Assembly (NCBI GenBank): GCA_002686955.1
Contig: NYZA01000093.1
Span: 1 to 32,956 of the forward strand
Length of the DNA stretch: 32,956 nucleotides
Direction of reading: 5' to 3'
From: Gemmatimonadota bacterium
Lineage (GTDB): Bacteria > GCA-2686955
Shown here: positions 6,246 to 15,521 of the stretch, one piece after another
Layout of the letters: each line of letters starts with the position of its first letter
Position numbering within the stretch: the stretch's first letter is position 1
Made by a program: the position numbers and the translations under genes
Notes under the pieces: model-generated
The model's input: the letters and a program-made list of their open reading frames with translations, nothing else
Database searches by the model: none
Told to the model about the DNA's origin: nothing

Positions 6246-8430
6246 GAATCGCCTCCAGTGCTGTCCGATGTCGATCCCCGTCCAAGCCGGCGGCCAAGTC
6301 GGGAGAGGCAGAGGGCAGGGCACGACGACGAACCGGGTCTCTTTGCAGACAATCGGCACTGATCACGATTTCGAGACCATCGCTTCGATGCCCAGGCTCG
6401 AGGGGAAGGCCCATGAGATGAAGCGCGATCGGAGCGATATCTAGCGTGGAGACTCCATCCACTCGACCCACTCGTAGGTCTGGCGCGAGGGCGGCAAAGA
6501 CTCCGTAGCGACCGAGTTCTCTTCGCAGCGCGGGCAACGATCTGCCGTGGATGCCCCTGATTCCCCTGTCCGCTACATAGTCCGAAAGCGGATTGGAAGC
6601 ACTACTTCCTCCGACTACGTCGAGATTCCGCAGCTCATCGAGCGAAATCTCGACAAGTCCACCCAGCTGCAATCGACTCGCGGCATGATCCGCGATGCAG
6701 CGGGAAAAGAGGCGGCGACCATCTGAAAGAACGAGGTCCGCCAAACTTCGCCGCGCGATGCTCAGCGCGCCCTCGGGCGAATCCGCCCGCAAGACAAGCT
6801 CCGGCTCCTTTGGCGAATCGAGTCGCAGCCATGGACCTTTGTCGTCAAATAGTCCCAGATCGAAGAGCAGTCTCGCCCAGTCCAGCTCGAACACCTGCGA
6901 GACGACCGGAGCGACGATTCCCGCCGGCAGCGGCTCCATCCCGTGGTCCGATACGATTATGGGGGAGTACCCCCGTGCGCTCAGATCACCGATCATTGCA
7001 TCGACGTCTTCAACGAGCGAGAGCAATCGCTCGACCGATGGGCTCTTGGAGTGAGATTCGTTGCTTGCTACCGCTCCAACCGCCTCGGCCAGACGATGCC
7101 CCAAACCGTCCGGGAAGTAGAAGACATGAGAGTAGAAATCCAGCTCTCGGTCGCGATTCAGGATTTCGGAAGCCAAGCCACACCCGACAGCGACCTCGGA
7201 TTCGGCCGAGTCGAGATAATGATCCAACTTGTCACCATGGGAAGACGCGGCGAGTGGCCGTCCTCCGGCGATCGACCGAGCCAGCGCCAGAAGTTCTTCG
7301 TCGTTGCCTCCTACTGGTGTGCGCCACCCTTCCGCCCAACCGCTGATCACGGTCGCGGAGGATCCCCGCGCGGGGAGAGTGAATAGCCATCTGACCACGG
7401 TCGCGCGCCTCCCCGACCGGGCCACGATCTCCCAAAGACGTGGGGAGCGAACACCGATCGCATCGGTCGGTACGAGATCGTACGCTTCCGCAGTTCGTGG
7501 AGCCACGATCGTCAGGAGTGGATGCAACACTCGTCGCGCCAGCCAACGACCTGGAGCCGCACACGCCCTCGCGACGGAGTTGTCGAGCAAAGCCGCCGAT
7601 GTCTCGCCACGCTCGAGTAGGCGTGCACCGAGGAAGGACCAGCCGGTCGGCGCGAGAGGCATCCGCGTGCCGTCGGGATAGGCACGCTGCACGAAGTCGT
7701 CGACACCGTGATCCGATACATGCAAGCCAGTCGCGATCGTTGTCCAGGAGGGCGGAGAGAAAGCTCGATCCGCGCGGAGCGGACCCCACACGCCTTCGCT
7801 TCTGATCCGGTCCAGATGCGGAGTGTGGCCGTGGCGCGATGCCAGATCGAGAAGCTCCCAATCGGCACCATCGAGCCCGATCAGCGCCACTCGATCCCCG
7901 GCAACTGCCTCTGAATCCTCGATGAGCTCCAATGGTGGCGCAGCCGCGGCGGCGCCGCCGGTCGGTGTCGCGCCCACATACATGAGGAACAGCCCCATGA
8001 CGGTACAGATCGATGCCTGGATCGTGCCGCTTCGAGTGTTGCCGCCTTGCCGATTCCCCAGGAGGCGTGCACCGACTTCGGCTGCCAGAAGCCAGCCCAG
8101 TCCGATGTTCAGAATCATCGGCGCCAGGGACAGATCGGAGGATCGATCGTAAGCATCGAGTCCGATCACGCAGGCGAGGATCGCGAGGAGAAGAGCGGTC
8201 AGACGGACGAGGATCTCGCGCAAGTCCCTTGTCTTGGGGGATCGGTGAACCCGCGTGGCGAAAGCGATCACCGCCGGAGCCAGCACCGCGAACAGACACG
8301 CTCCTCCCAGCCCCGCAAGAGCCGCCGCCTCCTTTGTACCACCACTCACGGTGACCACGGCGCCGAAGAGAAGCGCACCGGCGAGTCCCAAACGAGGGCC
8401 GTGCCGCACCAGCGCTAGAGGGATGCGCAT
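6223..8430 (-). CDS. Membrane-anchored alkaline-phosphatase-superfamily (type I phosphodiesterase) protein
   Basis: The protein is 735 aa from ATG 8430. The frame is open further up but reads antisense to the dehydrogenase gene there. The first ~150 residues contain about four hydrophobic helices. The remaining ~570 residues form the hydrolase domain: VALIGLDGADWELLDL (first metal Asp), FSPPSWTTIATGLHVSDHG (Thr/Ser nucleophile region), FYFPDGLGH and IIVSDHGM (further metal ligands). These are the landmarks of the type I phosphodiesterase/nucleotide pyrophosphatase branch. The domain probably faces the periplasm and hydrolyses or transfers a phospho- or related ester, perhaps modifying the glycan or its carrier; the substrate is unknown. 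The C-terminus ends ALGYLN, echoing the ALGYLE end of the sulfatase-like protein at 20798-22279. Confidence 0.82.
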   Translation of the reverse strand: MRIPLALVRHGPRLGLAGALLFGAVVTVSGGTKEAAALAGLGGACLFAVLAPAVIAFATRVHRSPKTRDLREILVRLTALLLAILACVIGLDAYDRSSDLSLAPMILNIGLGWLLAAEVGARLLGNRQGGNTRSGTIQASICTVMGLFLMYVGATPTGGAAAAAPPLELIEDSEAVAGDRVALIGLDGADWELLDLASRHGHTPHLDRIRSEGVWGPLRADRAFSPPSWTTIATGLHVSDHGVDDFVQRAYPDGTRMPLAPTGWSFLGARLLERGETSAALLDNSVARACAAPGRWLARRVLHPLLTIVAPRTAEAYDLVPTDAIGVRSPRLWEIVARSGRRATVVRWLFTLPARGSSATVISGWAEGWRTPVGGNDEELLALARSIAGGRPLAASSHGDKLDHYLDSAESEVAVGCGLASEILNRDRELDFYSHVFYFPDGLGHRLAEAVGAVASNESHSKSPSVERLLSLVEDVDAMIGDLSARGYSPIIVSDHGMEPLPAGIVAPVVSQVFELDWARLLFDLGLFDDKGPWLRLDSPKEPELVLRADSPEGALSIARRSLADLVLSDGRRLFSRCIADHAASRLQLGGLVEISLDELRNLDVVGGSSASNPLSDYVADRGIRGIHGRSLPALRRELGRYGVFAALAPDLRVGRVDGVSTLDIAPIALHLMGLPLEPGHRSDGLEIVISADCLQRDPVRRRALPSASPDLAAGLDGDRHRTALEAIRALGYLN
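6252..6256 (-). promoter_or_regulatory. Ribosome binding site that fixes a GTG start
   Basis: GGAGG on the minus strand, 6 nt before GTG 6245, inside the 3' end of the upstream phosphatase gene. It is the best-placed ribosome site among the alternative starts of the downstream glycosyltransferase. Confidence 0.7.
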
Positions 8431-8456
8431 CTTTCTTGCTCGGGAGGCCCCGTCGA

Positions 8457-9773
8457 TCAGGTAGTGACAGCGGCGTGGACCGCAACGAATGCGTCGGGTG
8501 GAAAGGCGCCCGCCAGGTCGATGACCAGTCGCTGCCGGTCGATGCCGATCAGATCGGGAAGCCGGGCGAGCGGCGGCGCCGCGGAGCCGACAACCAGAAC
8601 CTCGCCGAATTCCACCGCGTCTTCCAAGGTGTCGACGAGGAGCGAAGAGATGTGGGGGATCTTCTCTTCGAGATAAGCCTTGTTCGCCCCAATGAGTCGA
8701 GACAGGCGCACATTCTCGTCGAAGATCCGAAGCTGGCGGCCCTTTCCGATCAGAGTCTCCGCGAGGCACATCATTGGGCTCTCCCGCAGATCATCGGTTC
8801 CCCCTTTGAAGGCGAGCCCCAGAAGCCCGATCCGCTTGCCTTCGTGCTTGAGCACCTGTTGGATCCCCCGGTCCAGGTGCGCTTCGTTCGCGGGCAGGAT
8901 CGAGCTCAGCAGAGGTGTCCGAAGGTCGAGACGATTTGCTCGATAGGTAATCGCCCTGAGATCCTTTGGAAGACAGGAACCCCCGAACGCGAACCCGGGG
9001 CGCAAGTAGGCGCGCGAGATGTTCAGCTTGGTGTCGCGGGTGAGCAGATCCATGACGACTCGGCCATCGGTGCCCTGGGCGGCGCAGATCTCGCCGATCT
9101 CGTTGGCGAAGGCGGCCTTCAGCGCATGAAAGGCGTTGCTCGCGTACTTCACCATCTCGGCCGCACCGAGGGGAATCCGATAGAGGGGTGCTTCGATCTC
9201 CTGGTAGAGCTCCGCCGCCACATCACCGGCCGCGCGATCCGACTCACCAATGATCGTGAAGGGTGGATGGTTGAAGTCCTCGACAGCACTTCCCTCACGG
9301 AGAAACTCCGGGTTCACGCAAAGTCCGAAATCCTCCCCGGCCTTCTTGCCGGAACGTAGCTCCAGTATCTCGCGAACCCCCTCTATGGTGCCCGGGAGAG
9401 AGGTGGACCGAAGGATGACGACGTGGTAGCCGGCCCGCATCCGAAGACCGGAGCCGATCGATTCCATCGTTCGGTGGATCGCCTCGGTGTCGAGGGATCC
9501 GTTCTCACGGGAGGGCGTGCCGACACAGACCAGCGAAGCCTCGGTCATCGCCACAGCGGCGGGACCGTCGCTCGTGGCATGCACGGCGCCGAGAGCGACC
9601 GCCTCGCGGATCATCTCGGCCACCCCCTCCTCAACGACGGGTGAGGTGCCGGAGTTGAGCAGATCGACCTTCAGCGGGTTGACGTCAACGCCAACCACCT
9701 CGTGGCCCGCTTCGGCGAAGCAGGCGGTGGACACGGTTCCGACATAGCCGAGACCGAAGATGGCGATTCTCAT
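8457..9773 (-). CDS. Nucleotide-sugar 6-dehydrogenase, AlgD (GDP-mannose dehydrogenase) type
   Basis: The protein is 438 aa, full length. The NAD-binding motif FGLGYVG lies at residues 6-12, NPEFLREGSAVEDF at 154-167, and catalytic Cys267 in FAFGGSCLPKD. The stretch NISRAYLRPGFAFGGSCLPKD and the start MRIAIFGLGYVGTV resemble GDP-mannose dehydrogenase (AlgD) more than typical UDP-glucose dehydrogenase. The enzyme oxidises C6 of a nucleotide hexose to a uronate in two NAD-dependent steps. The family points to GDP-mannuronate, but a UDP-xylose synthase in the same cluster would need UDP-glucuronate, so the substrate is open. Its ATG overlaps the TGA of the heparinase-like gene (ATGA at 9773-9770), showing translational coupling. 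Confidence 0.88.
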   Translation of the reverse strand: MRIAIFGLGYVGTVSTACFAEAGHEVVGVDVNPLKVDLLNSGTSPVVEEGVAEMIREAVALGAVHATSDGPAAVAMTEASLVCVGTPSRENGSLDTEAIHRTMESIGSGLRMRAGYHVVILRSTSLPGTIEGVREILELRSGKKAGEDFGLCVNPEFLREGSAVEDFNHPPFTIIGESDRAAGDVAAELYQEIEAPLYRIPLGAAEMVKYASNAFHALKAAFANEIGEICAAQGTDGRVVMDLLTRDTKLNISRAYLRPGFAFGGSCLPKDLRAITYRANRLDLRTPLLSSILPANEAHLDRGIQQVLKHEGKRIGLLGLAFKGGTDDLRESPMMCLAETLIGKGRQLRIFDENVRLSRLIGANKAYLEEKIPHISSLLVDTLEDAVEFGEVLVVGSAAPPLARLPDLIGIDRQRLVIDLAGAFPPDAFVAVHAAVTT

Positions 9774-12130
9774 GGTTGCACTTCCTGATTCTCTGGTGGA
9801 CCGAATCTGGCGCCCTCGAACTCTTCGACAGAAACCGCCCCGAGTTGAGTCGCCGATCCCGCGAGGCTCTCGATCGTTGGCCGGCCGCCATCGCGTGGCT
9901 CGAAAAGCGACGCCGCCACGCCGGAAAAACGAAGAGGGCCGAGCTCGAGGCTCCGACCCGGAACTCCAGGCGCGACCAGGGCGGTCCAGCGGGTTCCGGA
10001 GGGGTCATCGATCCGGAGGCCGACGCTGTGCGGTGCCGGTGTCCCGTCCCGCCGCAAGACCGGCATCCATGAGCCGTGGTGAGCGAGATCTCCGACCTCT
10101 TCTTCCGCTGCCGCTCCGGCGAAATAGGTGAAAAGCCGCGCGGAGCCTTCGATCCGCCCCGTGACCCGCAGCAGCGGCGCCGCTTCGCGCTCTCCAAAGC
10201 GCCGCGAAATCGATCCCTCGTCCACTTCGACCCGCGCGGGAAACGACGCCCCGAGAAGCATGTCGATTCCGGCGCCCGTCGAAGTGGCGATGAATACGGC
10301 CAGTCCCTCCTCCGGAATGGCGTCGTGCTGATGCGCCTCCTTCGCTCCGGCGGGCAAGGGAAACGCGAGGCGCAAATCGTGTTCACGCTCGCAATCGATG
10401 GTGTCGTATATGAGGAAGCGACCGGGGCCGAGATGGAGCACGCTGCGTCGATGCCACACGGGATCGCGGAGCCCCTGGTATCCATCGTGCTCAGCGGAGA
10501 CCAGCTCCAGATCCCCCCCGAGGTGGCACTCGGTGATGCGGGCTCGCGCCCTGGATCGCCAAAGAAAAGGACCGGCGATCCGGCTCTGATCCACGCCATC
10601 GATCTCGATCGTCGCGTGGGCCGCCGTCGATCTGAATCGGTCGCGCCAAACCCCCCCGGAGTGGTAGCGGTAGGTTCCCGGATCGACGACCACCTCGTCT
10701 CCGTCGACGTACAGCGCGAAGGAGAGAGCGTCGGCATGGGCGTGGGCGTCGAGCGGGGCAAGGCCGTGCGGACCGGCGTCGAAGAAGAGGGTTTTGCGGG
10801 GGGTTCCACCCCGAAAGACGATCCAACCGGCATCGGGACTGATGCTCGATTCGCCACAACTCCCTTTGAAACCGGGGGGGAAACGAATGGGATTCAGAAA
10901 CCACCGGGTCGAAGGGAAGATCTGAGCGCGAAGGGCGGGGGGAAGTACCTCGGTGGAACCCGACGCGAAAGCGGCGGCCTGCGCTGTCTCAGCCAACGAT
11001 CGATCCGGTGATCCCCCAAGGCCGTGGACCACGCCATCATCGCTATCCCCCGGCTCGATCGCGTAGTTGCCCTCGACCACCAGCTCGACGAGAAAACGAG
11101 CGGAGCGTCGCAGGTGCTCCTCGAGAAACGCGGGCGCCGGTCGGCCGGCGCGCCGGAGGGCGAGAAGCGCCTGTAGGACAAAGCCGGTGGCGAACGCCTG
11201 GTAGTGAGGTGCCTGCTCTCGTCCCGATCCATCGCGGGCGAACTGCCGCGACAGCTCTCGTCGCAAGGTCCGCGTCCCTCGGTCGATCCAGTTCTCGGCG
11301 CTGCGCAGGGAGGGGAGGCACGCACCCAAAACGATCAAGCCGGCCGCCTCGCCGATGGTGTGGTTGTTGGCCGACGATCCCCGCGAGAGCGAACGCGCAA
11401 TCGCCGCACCGTGGTGCGCCGCGCAGACGCCAAGCTCCCGGCCGAGCTCTTCGGAGATCGCTCCGGAGCCCGCGATCAGATCGGCGGCGTGAAGCATGGC
11501 GATCATGCGAATGGCCAACTCTAGCGGGGACTGCCAGGCAATTCCGGTCTCCGGAGGATTTGCGTCGAGCCAACTCCGGAGCACTTCGGCGACTCCCAGA
11601 GCGAATCGCCGGTCTCCCGTCGCGCAATAGGCGCGCCCCAGAAGGGCGAGCTGGGGAAGGCGATGGAGCTCCCAGACGAAACGCGCCCCGCCACGCGTGC
11701 TATCTCGATGGTTGATCAGCGGTGCGAATTCTCGCGGCCACTTCCCCGCTCCGAGGGGATCGCGGTGCCAATCATCCGCCTCGCGGATTGGTATCGATGC
11801 GAGACCGAAGAGAGGGCACCATCCTCCCCGGAGCGTAGCTTCCGCGGCGTCGACGCAGGGATCGAAGCGCTCCTGATCAACCGTTCGGATTTCGGGGAGC
11901 GGATTGGCGAGAAGGAAAGAGCCCCGGTCCCAAACGACGTGTCGACCGCCCCCTTTGATCACCCTCCGATTGCGTGGGTCGCCGGGATCGTAGTCGGAAG
12001 GGAGCACACCGGCTGCCCAGAGCGCGGAGCGGAGTCGATCGCGCAACCAACGGAACGAACGTGAACCGATCTCGACGGGCGTCATCACCGCCAGCCTTCG
12101 CAATCGCCAACCGATCGGGTCGGGAATCAT
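9770..12130 (-). CDS. Heparinase II/III-family (alginate-lyase-like) polysaccharide lyase
   Basis: The protein is 786 aa from ATG 12130, four nt after the upstream glycosyltransferase stop. The N-terminal part (to about 340) is an alpha-toroid rich in helices, with SANNHTIGEAAG near residues 253-264 and GSGREQAPHYQAF near 301-313. The C-terminal beta-sandwich carries LDAHAHADALSFALYVDGDEVVVDPGTYRYH, the heparinase II/III hallmark. Such enzymes cleave uronic-acid-containing chains by beta-elimination. I see no convincing signal peptide, so either export is non-classical or the start is wrong. Lying immediately before an AlgD-type dehydrogenase, it probably trims or edits the uronate polymer made by this cluster, as AlgL does for alginate; that comparison is inference. 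Confidence 0.85.
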   Translation of the reverse strand: MIPDPIGWRLRRLAVMTPVEIGSRSFRWLRDRLRSALWAAGVLPSDYDPGDPRNRRVIKGGGRHVVWDRGSFLLANPLPEIRTVDQERFDPCVDAAEATLRGGWCPLFGLASIPIREADDWHRDPLGAGKWPREFAPLINHRDSTRGGARFVWELHRLPQLALLGRAYCATGDRRFALGVAEVLRSWLDANPPETGIAWQSPLELAIRMIAMLHAADLIAGSGAISEELGRELGVCAAHHGAAIARSLSRGSSANNHTIGEAAGLIVLGACLPSLRSAENWIDRGTRTLRRELSRQFARDGSGREQAPHYQAFATGFVLQALLALRRAGRPAPAFLEEHLRRSARFLVELVVEGNYAIEPGDSDDGVVHGLGGSPDRSLAETAQAAAFASGSTEVLPPALRAQIFPSTRWFLNPIRFPPGFKGSCGESSISPDAGWIVFRGGTPRKTLFFDAGPHGLAPLDAHAHADALSFALYVDGDEVVVDPGTYRYHSGGVWRDRFRSTAAHATIEIDGVDQSRIAGPFLWRSRARARITECHLGGDLELVSAEHDGYQGLRDPVWHRRSVLHLGPGRFLIYDTIDCEREHDLRLAFPLPAGAKEAHQHDAIPEEGLAVFIATSTGAGIDMLLGASFPARVEVDEGSISRRFGEREAAPLLRVTGRIEGSARLFTYFAGAAAEEEVGDLAHHGSWMPVLRRDGTPAPHSVGLRIDDPSGTRWTALVAPGVPGRSLELGPLRFSGVAASLFEPRDGGRPTIESLAGSATQLGAVSVEEFEGARFGPPENQEVQP

Positions 12131-12134
12131 GAGC

Positions 12135-13397
12135 TCAGGAGACCTCGGCCGGGGGCTGCGCCCTGGCGCCAAGGGAGGTGTCGGTGGTGTCTCCGCGGCC
12201 GCTCCCACGTGAAAGAACGCGCAACGCTCTCCGCTGCTGCGCCAAGGGCAATCCGATCCCTTGCCGGACCATCACCGCCGCATAAACCTCTCTCAAGCGG
12301 TCAGCGACGCGATCGGGTGAATGCTCCGCACCCCGCCTTCGCCCCGCCAACGAGAACTCGCGTCGTCGCGCACGATCGCCGAGCAGCGAAGCGATTCGTT
12401 GCGCGAAGGCCGCGGAATCACGCGCCGGAACCAGATGCCCCACCTCCCCATCCCGCACGAGATCGCCGATTCCTCCGACGTCGGAAGCCACGACGGGCTT
12501 GCCCGCCGCGAGCGCCTGCGTGATCGCGATCGGTGCGGAGTCCTCGACGGAGCTCAGTGCGAACAGATCGGCCGCACGGTACTCCTCGAGGAGCTCGTCA
12601 TGGGAGACGCGGCCGGTGAACGACACTTTCTGCCTCAGCCCCAGCTCCTCGGCTATTGAGCGCAGACGATCGCAATACCCGGCGTCGTCCACCGCACCCG
12701 CTATACGAAGCGTAGCCCAATCAGGCAATAGCGGCACCGCTCGAATCAGTGTCTCCAGATCTTTGCGGGGGGTGATGAGCCCAACGAACAACACACGCCC
12801 TGGTTCCGGGTTGTCCTCCAATCCGCACCAACAAGGTTCGATCGGGTTGGGAACCCAATGAAGCTCCGCCTTGCTGTCCCGTTCGACCGCGTCGGCCACA
12901 TGGCGGCTCATCACGATTGTGTCGTGGGCGGCCGCGAGTACCCGTCTCTCCACGTTTCGCCACAGCGCGGCTCGCGCGATCCGGATCGGAGGGAACCCGT
13001 CGAGCAGCCGGTTCTGCGCCTGGAGCAACCCATGGACCGACACCACACAAGGAAGGCCACTGCGGATCGCGGCCAAAGCATGACCTTCCTGGCTGTGTGC
13101 ATGAATCAGGTGGGGCCGAATCCGCTCGATGACCGCCTTCACCGCCGCCATATCGAAGGTCGCCGCCCTCAGGCTCGCGGGAAGAGAGGGGACTCTCATC
13201 TCGTGCACCATCACACCTTGGTCGACTCGCGATCGGCTCGCGTTGAGGCGAGGCGAGGGCGCGGCTACATGGATCTCGAGATCCTCATGGGCCGCAAGGG
13301 CGATCGCCGTAGCCCTGACGACGGCCTGCACCCCTCCCCGATTGATGCCTCGAGGATAATCACCGGCGATGAGAATGCGCAGGCGACTCATCCTCAT
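12135..13397 (-). CDS. GT4-family glycosyltransferase
   Basis: The protein is 420 aa from ATG 13397, whose ATGA overlaps the stop of the upstream epimerase gene (13396-13394). A start two codons later (13391) is also possible. The GT-B fold is clear: ILIAGDYPRGINRGGVQAVV at the N-terminus, HLIHAHSQEGHAL, then VLFVGLITPRKDLETLI, FTGRVSHDELLEEY and SSVEDSAPIAITQALAAGKPVVASDVGG in the donor-binding half (the Glu-containing E-x7-E-like region). It probably extends the lipid-linked oligosaccharide in the cytoplasm. The last ~30 residues are low-complexity and polar. Confidence 0.9.
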   Translation of the reverse strand: MRMSRLRILIAGDYPRGINRGGVQAVVRATAIALAAHEDLEIHVAAPSPRLNASRSRVDQGVMVHEMRVPSLPASLRAATFDMAAVKAVIERIRPHLIHAHSQEGHALAAIRSGLPCVVSVHGLLQAQNRLLDGFPPIRIARAALWRNVERRVLAAAHDTIVMSRHVADAVERDSKAELHWVPNPIEPCWCGLEDNPEPGRVLFVGLITPRKDLETLIRAVPLLPDWATLRIAGAVDDAGYCDRLRSIAEELGLRQKVSFTGRVSHDELLEEYRAADLFALSSVEDSAPIAITQALAAGKPVVASDVGGIGDLVRDGEVGHLVPARDSAAFAQRIASLLGDRARRREFSLAGRRRGAEHSPDRVADRLREVYAAVMVRQGIGLPLAQQRRALRVLSRGSGRGDTTDTSLGARAQPPAEVS

Positions 13398-14347
13398 CCC
13401 ACTTCTTCGGCGGCCATCGAAATGGAGCGTCCCCACTCGACCGTCGCGGGCAGCCCATCCTCGATCGACGTGTCCGCGATGATTCCGATTCCGTTCAGAC
13501 GCCCTGCGTCGCCGCGCCAGCGTTGAGGATCTCCAGGCCGCACGGCTCCGGTGAAGCGGAATTCCGGTGCCTCACCGAGGCATGCCGCGATCTCACGCGC
13601 GAGATCGGCGGTGGTGACACTTCGCCCCGTAGCAACGTTGTAGGTCTCGCCGCACAGGGGGGCGCACTTCACAATCTCTATGAAGGCCCGAGCGACGTCC
13701 GCGACATATACCAAATCCCGCGCCTGCGTTCCGTCACCGAGAATCTCCACTTCCCGGGGATCGGCGAGCGTCTTTCCGATCAGATCGAAGACGACCTGCT
13801 TTCTCTGCCTCGGCCCGTAGACCGAAAAGAGCCGAAGCGAAGCCGCCGGGATCCTGTATAGCTTGGCGAATACATCGACGTAGCGTTCCGCGGCCAACTT
13901 CGAAACACCGTATGGACTGATCGGCGCGGAAGGGGTTTCATCGGTGATCGGCATCCGGCGGGGATCCCCGTACACCGCTGCCGACGATGCGAGTACGAAT
14001 GGCGGCGGCGATTCGATCTCGCGCAGCCGCAGCAATAGACGAAGCGGCAGAACGAGATTCGCATCGAAGTCCATCGCGGGATCGTCGACCGATGGCGGTA
14101 CATATGCGCTGCCGGCCAGATGCAACACCGCGGCGAAGCGCTCCTGACCGAGCATTTCCAACACGCGCTCGCTCCCGGCGTCGTCGACGATCAGCTCCAA
14201 TTGATCGCTCGCTTCGGGTTTCGCGCAGCTCGAAGAGAGATCGTCGACAACGAGACAATGTTCACCTCTGTCGATCAATTCCTCTACGATATGGCTCCCA
14301 ATGAAACCGGCTCCTCCGAGCACTAGCCAACGTTTATGAGCAGACAT
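13394..14347 (-). CDS. NAD-dependent epimerase/dehydratase, UDP-glucose 4-epimerase-like
   Basis: The protein is 317 aa with GGAGFIGSHIVEEL at residues ~11-24, LASSAAVYGDP near 120-130 and the YGVSK catalytic dyad near 146-150. SVYGPRQRKQVVFDLIG and GDGTQARDLVYVADVARAF are typical of GalE/WbpP-type extended SDRs. It would interconvert the C4 epimers of a UDP-hexose or uronate. GGGAG lies 6 nt before the ATG, inside the end of the upstream glycosyltransferase gene (14-bp overlap), so the start is well supported. The exact nucleotide sugar cannot be read from the sequence. Confidence 0.88.
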   Translation of the reverse strand: MSAHKRWLVLGGAGFIGSHIVEELIDRGEHCLVVDDLSSSCAKPEASDQLELIVDDAGSERVLEMLGQERFAAVLHLAGSAYVPPSVDDPAMDFDANLVLPLRLLLRLREIESPPPFVLASSAAVYGDPRRMPITDETPSAPISPYGVSKLAAERYVDVFAKLYRIPAASLRLFSVYGPRQRKQVVFDLIGKTLADPREVEILGDGTQARDLVYVADVARAFIEIVKCAPLCGETYNVATGRSVTTADLAREIAACLGEAPEFRFTGAVRPGDPQRWRGDAGRLNGIGIIADTSIEDGLPATVEWGRSISMAAEEVG

Positions 14348-15521
14348 GCGCTCTCCCGGATTCTATATGTTGTTTCTCCATCGCGCTGGCCCTGGACCCC
14401 ATCAGACATAGACAGATTCGTTCGTACCGATCCAGCAGAGATCGCGTACTGAACTCATCGCCTACGATCTTCCGGGAGCTTCGCTCCATCTCCAGCGCCA
14501 ATTCGGAATCGAACGCGAGCCGCGAGACCGCGGCCCGCAGTTCGCGGGCATCTCGGGCAATCACACCGGCTCCACGCCTGGAGATCGCCCGCTGCGGATC
14601 CGATCCCATCGAAATAACAGCGACGCCGCGAACCCATGCTTCGAGAAACGTGTTCGGGAACCCCTCGGCCCTAGAGGTAGAGACGAAGATATCCGCGAGG
14701 TCGAAGAAGCGCCCGATCCGCTCCGGCTTGACGTAGCCGAGGACTTCGAGGTTCGGCAGACCGGCGGCGCGAGCGTTCACCCACTCCGGAAGCCCCGGCC
14801 GGCGCGGATCGGAGCCGCCGATGAGGGTGAAATCGATCTCGGGCAACGATGCCGCGAGCTCCACGAAGAGCTCCGGACGCTTCCAGGGACGCAGGGTGCC
14901 GACCCAGAGAACGCGTACGCGGCCCGATTGCCGCCGTCGAGGACGCCTCCTCCCCTGCGCTGGATCGATGCCGTTGGGAACGATGATCGAATCGAGTCCC
15001 GTGCTCTTGCGCAAAAGCTCTGACTGCGACTCGGTCTGCGCGATGATCCGGTCGACCCGATGAAGGCCCCGCTTGAATAGCCAGCGGTCGCGAGCATTCA
15101 AGATGCCGCGCAACTGTAGGGTCGCCTCTCGGTCGTGGGAGAGGGCCAGAACCGACGCCGCGCCAACGGCCCGCGCGTGCGCCGCGATCACGGCGGACCA
15201 GATCGACGCGGTGCGCGTCAAGTAGACGTCAGCCGGTGTGGCTCGCAGAGCCCTGCGAACCGAGAGCAGCCGCGGCCAAATGAAGCGGGCGATCGGAAGC
15301 CCCGCGCTCGGCGGGTAGGTCGCCCGAATCTCGATCGGAGATGCCCTGGTCAGCTCCTCTTGGCCGTGATCCTCGGTCAGGAAGCTGACCTTCCACCCCC
15401 GCGCCGCCAGGCCCTTCGCGATACGCACCTCTTGCGCCTCGGCCCCTCCGGCGAATTCCGGTCCGTGCTCGCTCAGATAGGGCAGTGCGTTGAGAGACAG
15501 AAAGCACAGTCTGCCGGTCAA
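14334..15521 (-). CDS. GT4-family glycosyltransferase (first gene of the cluster)
   Basis: The protein is 395 aa from TTG 15521. No ATG or GTG lies upstream in frame, and a purine-rich GAAAG lies about 6 nt before the TTG. Segments include CFLSLNALPYLSEHGPEFAGGAEAQEVRIAKGL (acceptor-domain loop), QTESQSELLRKSTGLDSIIVPNGID, VLWVGTLRPWKRPELFVELA, LGYVKPERIGRFF and SRAEGFPNTFLEAWVRGVAVISM, which carries the conserved EGFPNTFLEAW donor site. It probably transfers one sugar to the growing glycan. It appears to be the promoter-proximal gene of the minus-strand cluster and is divergent from queC, 112 nt away. Confidence 0.88.
   Translation of the reverse strand: MTGRLCFLSLNALPYLSEHGPEFAGGAEAQEVRIAKGLAARGWKVSFLTEDHGQEELTRASPIEIRATYPPSAGLPIARFIWPRLLSVRRALRATPADVYLTRTASIWSAVIAAHARAVGAASVLALSHDREATLQLRGILNARDRWLFKRGLHRVDRIIAQTESQSELLRKSTGLDSIIVPNGIDPAQGRRRPRRRQSGRVRVLWVGTLRPWKRPELFVELAASLPEIDFTLIGGSDPRRPGLPEWVNARAAGLPNLEVLGYVKPERIGRFFDLADIFVSTSRAEGFPNTFLEAWVRGVAVISMGSDPQRAISRRGAGVIARDARELRAAVSRLAFDSELALEMERSSRKIVGDEFSTRSLLDRYERICLCLMGSRASAMEKQHIESGRAHVCS

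Noticed and set aside
8436-9359. 307-codon plus-strand frame opposite the AlgD-type dehydrogenase
   Set aside because: Antisense shadow of a well-supported gene; no family features.
10076-11011. 311-codon plus-strand frame opposite the heparinase-like gene
   Set aside because: Antisense shadow produced by high GC content.
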